DNA of 9,834 bases from Actinomycetota bacterium (GTDB lineage: Bacteria > Actinomycetota > Acidimicrobiia > Acidimicrobiales > JAFATL01), in NCBI GenBank assembly GCA_019243975.1, contig JAFATL010000666.1, positions 1 to 9,834 of the forward strand. The letters are read 5' to 3'. Of the stretch, positions 1 through 6,709 are shown piece by piece (within the stretch, counting starts at the first letter, position 1; each line of letters begins with the position of its first letter). The position numbers and the translations under genes were made by a program. The notes beneath the pieces are model-generated. The model searched no databases. It saw only the letters and a program-made list of their open reading frames with translations, and was not told the origin of the DNA.

Positions 1-788
1 TCAGCCAGGCTCATGTTGAAGTGGGCGCCCGAGCCCCATGCCCCCGTGTACGGCTTGGGCATGAAGGTGGCGAACAGGCCCGTCTCCTTGGCCACCTGCT
101 TGACCATCAACCGGAACAAGGTGAGCCGGTCGGCCATCTGCAGCACCGGCGCGTAGTCGAAGTCGAACTCGTACTGGCCGTCACCGCCCTCGGCGTCGAA
201 GCTGAACACGCCGAACCCGGCGGCATTCATGTACTTCACCATCGGGTCGAGGAACGTCATGGCGTCGAGGGTCGCCTCCACGTCGTAGCCCGGCGTCGGC
301 TTCAGCGAACCCGTGCGCCACCCGGGCGTGAGGTACCCGCTGGGGTCGGTGATCGACGACTCCTTGACTGCGTAGATCTCCGTCTCGCACCCGAGGTTCA
401 TCAGGAAGCCGGCGTCGGCCGCCATGCCGACCTGCCGCTTCAGAACCGAGCGGGTGCAGTGAGCGAACGGCTCGCTGCCGCCGTAGGCGAGGTCGGCCGC
501 CATCCAGGCGAAGCGCGCATCCCACGGCAGGACGGTCAACGTCGTCGGGTCGGGCAGGGCGACGCATTCGTCCTCGTTGGGCGTCATCTGGCCGAGGTCC
601 CCGAGTCCCCGCGGCGTGTATCGCTCGTGGCCGGCGAGCAAAGCGGGCAGGTGGTGCACGGGCACGGCTTTGGACTTGGCCCGGCCGGTGACGTCGATGA
701 AGCTGCCGAACACGTACTCCACACCTTGCGCGGCCAGCTCCTTGGCGAGCTGCTCATGGTCGGGGGAGACGGGAACGATGGTGTCCAT
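1..788 (-). CDS. Type III (GlnT-like) glutamine synthetase family protein, partial (C-terminus outside the window)
   Basis: The frame stays open from an ATG at 788 to the window edge and gives the first 262 residues, about 60 percent of a family member of roughly 430-450 residues. The enzyme should join an amine or ammonia to a carboxylate, classically glutamate, with ATP. The N-terminal beta-grasp is residues ~20-105 (GVEYVFGSFIDVTGR, LPDPTTLTVLPW, WMAADL). The catalytic domain follows, with metal-binding ETE (E135, E137), the E-x6-GQYE block (E200, E207), FMPKP at 242-246 and GSGAHFNMS at 253-260. Overall pattern matches GlnT rather than GlnA. The usual H-x-H of the last motif reads H256-F-N258, so the second histidine is Asn, which suggests a divergent substrate. 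A strong ribosome site (AGGAAGG, 5 bases upstream, at 794-800) supports the start. The gene begins 20 bases after the creatininase-family gene and should be co-transcribed with it. True glutamine synthesis is uncertain; gamma-glutamyl-amide synthesis is an alternative. Confidence 0.88.
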   Translation of the reverse strand, partial: MDTIVPVSPDHEQLAKELAAQGVEYVFGSFIDVTGRAKSKAVPVHHLPALLAGHERYTPRGLGDLGQMTPNEDECVALPDPTTLTVLPWDARFAWMAADLAYGGSEPFAHCTRSVLKRQVGMAADAGFLMNLGCETEIYAVKESSITDPSGYLTPGWRTGSLKPTPGYDVEATLDAMTFLDPMVKYMNAAGFGVFSFDAEGGDGQYEFDFDYAPVLQMADRLTLFRLMVKQVAKETGLFATFMPKPYTGAWGSGAHFNMSLA

Positions 789-808
789 GGCTGCCTTCCT
801 GGATGCGA

Positions 809-1585
809 TCAGGGACTGGGTGGAACGAGCGCGGGTGGTGCTTGGCCAAGGGGCGGGGCTTCGCGCCGTCCCCTCTCGACGCAGTCGGCGATGGCAGCCA
901 CCGTGAGGTCGACCAGCTTGCGGCCGAGCTCGTCGGTGGCCTCCGACGGCCTGCCGGTGACGCCGTTGGTCGACAGCGCCGGCGCCGTGTAACGAAACAC
1001 CAGGCCCTCGGTGCGATCGGGATCGTCGGCCTCGGCCAAACGGTCGAGATGGACGAGGTGCGGCGCCAGCGCCAGCATCACGGATGTCTCGGTGCGGTTG
1101 GCGTGAAGGTCCTCGCCGTCGAGCACCGACTCAGCGGCGACCGTGGGGTCGAGCTGCCACCAATGCAGCACGCCGACCCGAAGGTCGGGCCGGAACAGGC
1201 GCAGGTGGTCGGTGGCGATTGCGAGTGAGGCGGCGTTACCGAAATGAGCGTTGACGAACAGCAGGCGCGTCACACCACTGATCGCGGCCCACTCCGCCCA
1301 CTGCCTTGCCAACGCGCCGAGTTGTTCGGGCGAGACGGAAAGCGTTCCTGGCAGGACAGTGCCGTGGCCGTAGCTGCAACCCACAGGGATCGCGGGGAGC
1401 ACGATGGCGCCGGTGGCATCAGCAGCCCGTTCGCACAACGCGGTGGCGATGATCGTGTCGGTGCCAGTGGGCAAGTGAGGGCCGTGTTGCTCGGTGGCGC
1501 CCACCGGGACGAGACCCATCGCGCCCTCGCGGCCGACGTGGCCCACCTCGGGCCACGCCATGTCGGACCACGTCCCCGGTGCCAT
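809..1585 (-). CDS. Creatininase-family amidohydrolase
   Basis: 258 residues, the normal length for this family of cytoplasmic, metal-dependent cyclic-amide and amide hydrolases (creatininase, formamide hydrolases of the ArfB type, MftE-type peptidases). Ligand motifs are in order: VPVGATEQHGPHLPTGTD with E32, H34 and D43; NAHFGN with H114 (usually NGHGGN); and HANRTETS with E166 (usually HAG-x2-ETS). The Gly to Ala and Gly to Asn changes in the last two motifs mark a divergent subgroup, so creatinine should not be assumed as substrate. The C-terminal ~20 residues are Pro/Ala-rich and probably disordered. The ATG at 1585 has a GGATGGAG upstream; a second in-frame ATG at 1561 is possible and would drop eight residues. 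This is the first gene of a two-gene operon with the GlnT-like synthetase. The pairing suggests the hydrolase releases or opens an amide in the same pathway in which the synthetase makes one (inference). Confidence 0.88.
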   Translation of the reverse strand: MAPGTWSDMAWPEVGHVGREGAMGLVPVGATEQHGPHLPTGTDTIIATALCERAADATGAIVLPAIPVGCSYGHGTVLPGTLSVSPEQLGALARQWAEWAAISGVTRLLFVNAHFGNAASLAIATDHLRLFRPDLRVGVLHWWQLDPTVAAESVLDGEDLHANRTETSVMLALAPHLVHLDRLAEADDPDRTEGLVFRYTAPALSTNGVTGRPSEATDELGRKLVDLTVAAIADCVERGRREAPPLGQAPPALVPPSP

Positions 1586-1718
1586 GGCTCCATCCCACAG
1601 GCCGCACGTTCCCGGTCCGTTGCCCGCCGATGAACCGTCGGTGGCAGCGTGCTGACCTGATGCTTACGCCGGTCTGATCGACTCCTTGCTGCTTTCTGCC
1701 ACGCGCAGCCGTTCAACG

Positions 1719-1730
1719 AACCGAAACCGA
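1719..1730. repeat. Tandem AACCGA x2 hexamer next to a GTTC/GAAC palindrome
   Basis: Two perfect, directly adjacent copies of AACCGA are seen at 1719-1724 and 1725-1730, overlapping the right arm of the palindrome GTTC-aac-GAAC at 1711-1721. OmpR/PhoB-type winged helices commonly bind direct repeats, so this could be an operator. The repeat is short enough to occur by chance. Confidence 0.3.
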
Positions 1731-1764
1731 CCAGAAACATCTCGACGCTAAGACAGTTCCTCGT

Positions 1765-1771
1765 GGAGGAG
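1765..1771 (+). promoter_or_regulatory. Shine-Dalgarno site that decides the regulator start
   Basis: GGAGGAG lies 9 bases before GTG 1781 and 12 before ATG 1784. An upstream in-frame GTG at 1763 lies immediately before this site and would make it coding, which is less likely than its serving as the ribosome site. Confidence 0.7.
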
Positions 1772-1780
1772 TCGGCCGTC

Positions 1781-2272
1781 GTGATGCTGCGCTGGCCCGA
1801 AGAGGAGGCCCGCCGTGCCGCGCTCAGCGAGCGGGGGGAGGCTCGGCTCCTTCTGGTCGACCAAGGCGCAACGGCCCCCGAGGTGGTCGACGCCCTCGAG
1901 GACTGGATCCGGGTGCCGGCGGACGAGGCCGACGTTCGGGCGCGCGCAGACACGCTCGAGCGTCGCCGGAACTCGCGTCAATATCCGCACCCGACGGTCG
2001 ACGACAACGGCTTGCTCCGCTTTGGCACGTCGTGGGTGGCGTTGGCACCGGTGGAGTCACGGCTCGTCGCCGTCCTCGTCCAGCGCTACGGCACGGTCGT
2101 CGGGCGCCAGGTGCTCACGAGAGCTGGTTGGCAGGGAGTCGTCCCGAGCCGCAATGCCCTCGATGTGAAGATCCTCCGTCTGCGCAGGCGGCTCGCTCCC
2201 TTGGGGCTCTCGATCCGCACGGTGCGCGCCCGTGGCTACCTCCTCGAAGCGACGGGTGCTAGCGACCCATGA
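1781..2272 (+). CDS. PhoB/OmpR-type winged-helix DNA-binding protein without a functional receiver
   Basis: 163 residues from GTG 1781, chosen because GGAGGAG is 9 bases upstream (ATG 1784 is also possible). Residues ~76-157 form a Trans_reg_C winged helix: the beta strands LLRFGTSWVALAP, the recognition-helix segment ALDVKILRLRRRL (126-138) and the wing TVRARGYLLEA (147-157). The first ~60 residues contain a hydrophobic strand (ARLLLVDQGA, 21-30) followed by an acidic helical segment with DWIRVPADEAD (41-51). This is far shorter than a receiver and shows no phospho-acceptor constellation, so it is unlikely to be a classical response regulator. No sensor kinase is nearby. It is the only plus-strand gene, diverges from the amidohydrolase operon and converges on the ligase operon, overlapping the metallopeptidase gene by 14 bases. 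It may control the divergent pair, itself or both; the target is not established by the sequence. Confidence 0.82.
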   Translation: MMLRWPEEEARRAALSERGEARLLLVDQGATAPEVVDALEDWIRVPADEADVRARADTLERRRNSRQYPHPTVDDNGLLRFGTSWVALAPVESRLVAVLVQRYGTVVGRQVLTRAGWQGVVPSRNALDVKILRLRRRLAPLGLSIRTVRARGYLLEATGASDP

Positions 2273-3269
2273 CCTCGACTCGGTCGTGGACGAACGTGAG
2301 CTTGGTGATCACCGGAGGACTGAGCACGAACGGGTAGAGGTCTCCCTTGCCCACACTGCGGTTCACCGCGTTGAGGGCGTAGGTGAGCGGGAGCCAGTCG
2401 TCGATGATCTCCTTGAACTGCTGCTGGCGGTCAGGACTGGGCGCCGCCATCAGATCGGGATCGAGGGTTGGCCCGGTGACGAGCAGGCCGAATGCGGCCG
2501 CGGTCTGGAGCGCGTCCCGGATGTGGAGGTAGTGGGCAAACGTCTCGGCCCAGTCCTCCCACGGGTGGGCCGTGGCGTAGGCACTCACGTGGTGGTCCTC
2601 CCAGCCCGGTGGCGGTCCGTGCAGGTAATGGTGCTCGAGTGCAGCGCCATAGTCGTCGCTCTCGTCGCCGAACAGCGCACGGGCGTCTGCCTCGACGCCG
2701 CGCACGAGCGGGGTCCAGTAGTAGTGGCCGATCTCGTGGCGCAGATGACCGAGCACCGTCCGATATGGCTCACCCAGCTCGCGCCGCATGCGCTCGCGGT
2801 GGACGTCGTCGGACTCGGCCAGGTCGACGGTGATGACCCCGTCGAGGTGGCCGGTCGTCACCGGCTCGCCCGCCGCGATCAGCAGGTCGAAGACCGGGCC
2901 ACCCGCCACGGGACCGCTCGTCGAGACACCGGGCAGCCCGAGCTCGAACAGCTGGAACAACAGCCGCCGCTTGGCGGCCTCGGCGACCACGAACGCCTCG
3001 GCGATCGGCCCGCCCGCCAGGTCGGCGTCGTGGGGGCGGGTGCGGGTAAGTGTGCATGACGCGCACAACTCACCGTCGGCGCTCACCAACCAGTTGCATT
3101 GCGCCACGACGCTGTTGGCGCAGCGCACATACCCGCCCGGCTCCTCGCCTGGGACCGCCACGATCTCGCCCCGTTGGGGGCTGAAGCCGAGCGTGGTGCC
3201 GCAGCGCAGGCAAGCGGCGCTCTCGAAGAAGACCAGGAGACCGCAGCTCGGACAGCTGAACGCTCGCAC
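2259..3269 (-). CDS. Putative zinc-ribbon metallopeptidase (HExxH)
   Basis: 336 residues. The N-terminus is a zinc ribbon with CPSC (6-9) and CLRC (20-23), followed by a second Cys set (C50, C58, C69, C72), so probably two structural zinc sites. The catalytic motif is HEIGHYYW (178-185): H178 and H182 as zinc ligands and E179 as base. The Glu/His-rich stretch HPWEDWAETFAHYLH (235-249) probably supplies the third ligand. This layout matches the uncharacterised family of zinc-ribbon putative metallopeptidases (Pfam zinc-ribbon plus putative zinc-binding metallopeptidase). No signal peptide or membrane helix is seen, so it should be cytoplasmic. The start is GTG, with no good ribosome site, 9 bases after the transglutaminase stop and in the same frame, which suggests re-initiation. 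It is the last gene of the operon. Proteolytic activity is inferred from HExxH; the substrate is unknown, though context suggests the product or target of the ATP-grasp ligases. Confidence 0.87.
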   Translation of the reverse strand: MRAFSCPSCGLLVFFESAACLRCGTTLGFSPQRGEIVAVPGEEPGGYVRCANSVVAQCNWLVSADGELCASCTLTRTRPHDADLAGGPIAEAFVVAEAAKRRLLFQLFELGLPGVSTSGPVAGGPVFDLLIAAGEPVTTGHLDGVITVDLAESDDVHRERMRRELGEPYRTVLGHLRHEIGHYYWTPLVRGVEADARALFGDESDDYGAALEHHYLHGPPPGWEDHHVSAYATAHPWEDWAETFAHYLHIRDALQTAAAFGLLVTGPTLDPDLMAAPSPDRQQQFKEIIDDWLPLTYALNAVNRSVGKGDLYPFVLSPPVITKLTFVHDRVEVMGR

Positions 3270-3278
3270 CCAGGCTGT

Positions 3279-4169
3279 TTACCCCGACTCGAGTCTCGCC
3301 ACGTCGACCACCACCTCGAGCTCGTGTTCCCTCGCCTCGGTGAACACGACGCCCTTCAGAGGAGGGACGTCGCCGTAGTCGCGCCCCCACGCGGTGGTGA
3401 CGTAGTGGTCGTCGACCAGTTGGTCATTGGTCGGGTCGACGTGGACCCACCCGATCGGCGGCACGTACAGCGACGCCCAGGCATGCGAGACGTCGGCGCC
3501 GACGAGGCGGGAACCACCCGCCTGGGGCGTCGTCTCGAGGTAGCCGCTGACGTAGCGGCCGGCCAGCCCCACCGACCGAAGGCACCCGATGGCGAGGTGG
3601 GCGAAGTCCTGGCACACGCCCCTGCGCCCGGCCAGCACCTCGTCAACCTTCGTCGTGACCGCGGTCGCGCCCGGTTCGTAGGTGAAGTCGTCGTGGATGC
3701 GTCCCGCCAGGTCCCGCAGCGCGTCGAGCGCCGGCCTCCCCGGGGTGAACGAAGGTCGTGCGTACTCGGCGAGGTCGGCCGACGCGGCGACGAGCGGGGA
3801 GTCGAGCAGGTACTGGCGCGCCTCCAACGCGTCGGGATCGGTGCCCGCTCGGGTGAGCTCACGCGTCTGCTCCCACGACTGCTCGGCGAGCAGAGGCATC
3901 GCGTGCGCGCCGTAGACGTCGACGTCGGTCGTGGCCGTGACGCTCAGGACACGGTGGGCCGAGCGGATCTCGAAGTAGGCGACCCGGTTGCCGAAGAAGT
4001 CACGCCGCTCGCGGTAGTCGTCGGGGACCGGGTCGATCACGACCGTGGTGGCGCGGCAGACCTGTGCACCGCCCGGGAGGTCACGCGGGAGCACGTGCAT
4101 CTGGCCGTAGCTCGACGACACCTCGCCGTCGTAGCGGTAGGTGGTGCGGTGCGTCACCCGGTAGGTCAT
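3279..4169 (-). CDS. Transglutaminase-like cysteine peptidase/amidase
   Basis: 296 residues, the usual length. The N-terminal ~90 residues (MTYRVTHRTTYRYDGEVSSS onward) are the bacterial transglutaminase-like N-terminal beta domain. The catalytic core carries the full papain-like triad: GVCQDFAH with C186, VSHAWASLY with H229 and HVDPTND with D245. The product is probably cytoplasmic, since no signal peptide is present. Enzymes of this family linked to ATP-grasp/alpha-E genes are thought to hydrolyse or transfer amide/isopeptide bonds rather than cross-link proteins; this is prediction, not proof. The ATG at 4169 overlaps the stop of the upstream fusion gene as ATGA, with a weak GGGGGTG 7 bases upstream, so translation is coupled. 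It is the fourth gene of the operon and the first of two predicted hydrolases following the ligases. Confidence 0.93.
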   Translation of the reverse strand: MTYRVTHRTTYRYDGEVSSSYGQMHVLPRDLPGGAQVCRATTVVIDPVPDDYRERRDFFGNRVAYFEIRSAHRVLSVTATTDVDVYGAHAMPLLAEQSWEQTRELTRAGTDPDALEARQYLLDSPLVAASADLAEYARPSFTPGRPALDALRDLAGRIHDDFTYEPGATAVTTKVDEVLAGRRGVCQDFAHLAIGCLRSVGLAGRYVSGYLETTPQAGGSRLVGADVSHAWASLYVPPIGWVHVDPTNDQLVDDHYVTTAWGRDYGDVPPLKGVVFTEAREHELEVVVDVARLESG

Positions 4170-6709
4170 GCGAACACCCCCGTGGTGCGCGCTCCACCCG
4201 GATCGGCGGGTGTGAGCATGGAGCGCTGCGGTAGCAGGTGGGTGAAGTGGGCTTCGGCGATGGCCGCGGCCGTGAGCCGCAGCCCGTCACTGATCCGCGC
4301 CAGGAACTCGTCGAGCTCCGGCCGCGTGCCGTGGGGACCGACCGAAGCAAGTAGCGCGGTGTCGGCCAACCGGAGCACGGTCGATGTCTCAAGGGCGTGC
4401 TTCTCGGCGGCCGACACGCGGGCCGGGACGCGGCCGCCGGGGAGGGTGCGGACGTCTTCGAGGAGCCGGTCGACCTGGAACACGAGCGATCGGGGATTGT
4501 CGGGGTGGAGCAGCAGCAGGTCGAGCACGGTCTCGAGTTGGGCACGCGACCGGTAGAGGCGCCGGTAGGTGATGATGCTCTCGGCCGCTGTCAGCAGCGA
4601 CTCCAGCAGCAGGCTGTCGGTGGCGGGTTCGCGCTCGGCTACCACGATGGCCCGGAGCAGATTGGTCAGTTGATCGGCCCGTTCGATGCGACGGCCCGCG
4701 TCCATGAACCGCCAGCCGGGATCGCGCACCATGCTCTCGCCCTCCAGGCCCGCCAGTGCCAGCAGACTGGCCAGCACCCGACCCAGGGTGCCTCGCCCGA
4801 GCGAACCCGCCTCTAGTACCTCCCGGGGCAGTGAGCTCACCACCAGCCACGTGTCCATGGACAACTGGTCGCGCACGGCGTAGGCGGCCTCGAGGAGGCG
4901 GTGTACGGCGAAGGCGAGGCTGCCGGGGCGGGCGTCGTCGACGGCCAACGACTGGAGCTCCGGGCCCGGCTCGCGCAGGCGCTCTTCCGCCCCCTCGCCC
5001 ACGAAGCCGGGATACGACGCGGTCACCCGCGTCAGCGCCGCCAGTAGCTCGCGCATGCACTCGAGACCGGCCGTGCTCATTCCGTGCTGGAACTCGTTGC
5101 GACGCTCGTGCGTCACCCGCAACAGCCGCACCATTGCGTCGGCCCGCTCCGCGTAGCGGGCCATCCAGAAGAAGTTCTCGGCGGCCCGCGACGAGATGGA
5201 CGGCGTGGGCTCGGCCGCGATCGGGCCGGAGTCGAGCCACAGTCCCGTCATCTTCTCGGGCTCGGACGCCAGCACCCATGTGTCCTTGCTCACGCCACCC
5301 GCCTGGTTGGAGATCACCGGCCCGCCGTCGGGCGCCACCCGCGCCAGTCCGCCCGCCATGGCGACGTAGGAGCCGTCGCGCGCCACCGTGAACGCGCGCA
5401 GCACGACGCGGCGAGCCTCGAGCCCGCCGTCGGCGAGCGTCGGAGTCGAGCCCAAGGCCAGCTGTTCCTGGCCGACCCAGGCCCACGGGTGGGCTTCGAT
5501 CCGGCGGCGGACCTCGTCGAGCTGTTCCCGACTGCACTGCCACCCGAAGACGACGCCCCTGCCGTTGCCGCGCGTGACGGGCTTGATGACGAGCCGTTCG
5601 AGGGTGGCCAGCACGTGGCTGCGCGACGCGTCGTCGCCACACCACCAGGTGGGCACCGAAGGCATCTCGAGTGGGTGGCCGAGCAGCTCGGTGGCCAGGC
5701 GGGGCAGGAGCGGGAGCAGGCCCGGGTTCTCCAACACCGAGCTGCCGAGGGTGTTGACCACCGACACGGTTCCCCGGCGGCACGCTTCCATCAGGCCGGC
5801 CACGCCGAGGTGGGAGTCGGGACGCAGCTCGAGCGGGTCGCAGAACCAGGTGTCGACGCGTCGCAGGATCACGTCGACCGGTTCGAGGCGGCGCAGCGAG
5901 CGCACCCACACCCGGCCGTCCTGCACGATGAGATCGGAGCCCTCGACGAGGGAGTAGCCCAGGCGCGACGCCAGGAGGGCGTGCTCGAACGCGGTCTCGC
6001 TGTGGGGACCGGGGGTGAGGACGACGATGCGCGGGTCACCTGCCGACGGCGGCGCCACTGCCTGCAGGCCCGCCCGCAGGGCGCGGAAGAACGGAGCCAG
6101 CCGGTGCACCTGCGCGTCGCGATAGAGGCTGGGGAACACGCGCGACACCACCACCCGGTTCTCGAGCGCGTACCCCGACCCCGACGGGGCCTGCGTGCGG
6201 TCGGCGAGCACCCACCAGTGGCCCTCGTGGTCGCGCGCCACGTCGGTGGCGGCGGTGAAGAGCTGCAAGGGGCCGGGAAGGCGCACCTGGTCGCACTCCC
6301 TGACGAAGCCGCCGTGGCCGAAGACGAGCTCCGGTGGTATGAGCCCGCGTCGTATGAGGTCGCGGGGTCCGTAGAGGTCGGTGAGCACCAGGTTGAGCAG
6401 CTCCGCCCGCTGGATGACGGCACTCTCGACGTTCACCCATTCGTCGCTCGTGAGCAGCAGGGGCACGGGGTCGAGGTTCCAGCGCGCCGCGGAGCCCGAG
6501 GGCCCGCCGTGCAGGTTGTAGGTGACGCCGTCGTCGTCGAGGAGGCGCGCCGTTTCGGCTTGGCGCCTCCGCAGCTCCGTTGGGCCGAGACCGTCGAGCG
6601 CGTCATTGAGATGGCTCCAGTGCCCGCGCACCTGGCCCGAGCGGTCGACCATCTCGTCGTACCCGTCGGATGCTGGGCGGTAGCGGTGCTCGACGGCGAC
6701 CTGGATCAC
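4166..6709 (-). CDS. Circularly permuted ATP-grasp ligase fused to an alpha-E domain
   Basis: 847 residues in two parts. Residues ~15-480 are a circularly permuted type 2 ATP-grasp: DGYDEMVDRSGQVR at 15-28, VILRRVDTWFCDPLELRPDS at 280-299, LVIKPVTRGNGRGVVFG at 373-389, and GGVSKDTWVL ending at 480. Residues ~505-830 are an alpha-E domain, opening with SSRAAENFFWMARYAERAD (506-524) and containing a second RRIERADQL and the segment YRRLYRSRAQLETVL. It should form an amide/peptide bond with ATP, with the alpha-helical domain as dedicated partner. Compared with the stand-alone paralogue (7683-9194), several signature residues differ: NTLGSSVLENPG for NAPGAGVADDK, LRAF for LRPF, GGLARV for GGLTRV and SNQAGGVSKD for NSSQGGGSKD. 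These are typical of the fused subfamily as I know it. The start is GTG at 6709, overlapping the preceding stop as GTGA without its own ribosome site. The stop overlaps the next gene as ATGA. Confidence 0.93.
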   Translation of the reverse strand: MIQVAVEHRYRPASDGYDEMVDRSGQVRGHWSHLNDALDGLGPTELRRRQAETARLLDDDGVTYNLHGGPSGSAARWNLDPVPLLLTSDEWVNVESAVIQRAELLNLVLTDLYGPRDLIRRGLIPPELVFGHGGFVRECDQVRLPGPLQLFTAATDVARDHEGHWWVLADRTQAPSGSGYALENRVVVSRVFPSLYRDAQVHRLAPFFRALRAGLQAVAPPSAGDPRIVVLTPGPHSETAFEHALLASRLGYSLVEGSDLIVQDGRVWVRSLRRLEPVDVILRRVDTWFCDPLELRPDSHLGVAGLMEACRRGTVSVVNTLGSSVLENPGLLPLLPRLATELLGHPLEMPSVPTWWCGDDASRSHVLATLERLVIKPVTRGNGRGVVFGWQCSREQLDEVRRRIEAHPWAWVGQEQLALGSTPTLADGGLEARRVVLRAFTVARDGSYVAMAGGLARVAPDGGPVISNQAGGVSKDTWVLASEPEKMTGLWLDSGPIAAEPTPSISSRAAENFFWMARYAERADAMVRLLRVTHERRNEFQHGMSTAGLECMRELLAALTRVTASYPGFVGEGAEERLREPGPELQSLAVDDARPGSLAFAVHRLLEAAYAVRDQLSMDTWLVVSSLPREVLEAGSLGRGTLGRVLASLLALAGLEGESMVRDPGWRFMDAGRRIERADQLTNLLRAIVVAEREPATDSLLLESLLTAAESIITYRRLYRSRAQLETVLDLLLLHPDNPRSLVFQVDRLLEDVRTLPGGRVPARVSAAEKHALETSTVLRLADTALLASVGPHGTRPELDEFLARISDGLRLTAAAIAEAHFTHLLPQRSMLTPADPGGARTTGVFA

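Larger units (their letters stand above)
1586..1780. promoter_or_regulatory. Divergent intergenic region between the amidohydrolase operon and the winged-helix regulator
   Basis: About 195 bases separate two divergently transcribed starts, so promoters for both should lie here. I see no convincing -35/-10 pair on either strand. What is visible is a small palindrome (GTTC-aac-GAAC, 1711-1721) abutting a tandem hexamer AACCGA x2 (1719-1730), about 50 bases upstream of the regulator start. This cluster is also locally less GC-rich than its surroundings. It is a candidate operator for the adjacent regulator by position only. Confidence 0.4.

Noticed and set aside
21..1228. Plus-strand open frames over the glutamine synthetase and creatininase genes
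   Set aside because: The minus-strand frame carries the full glutamine synthetase and creatininase motifs; the plus-strand translations have none.
1763..1780. Upstream GTG start for the winged-helix regulator
   Set aside because: It would encode through GGAGGAG, which sits at ideal distance from GTG 1781 as a ribosome site.
1781..1960. Response-regulator receiver domain in the winged-helix protein
   Set aside because: The N-terminal part is only about half of receiver length and lacks the Asp/Asp-Lys phosphorylation pattern; at most it is a remnant.
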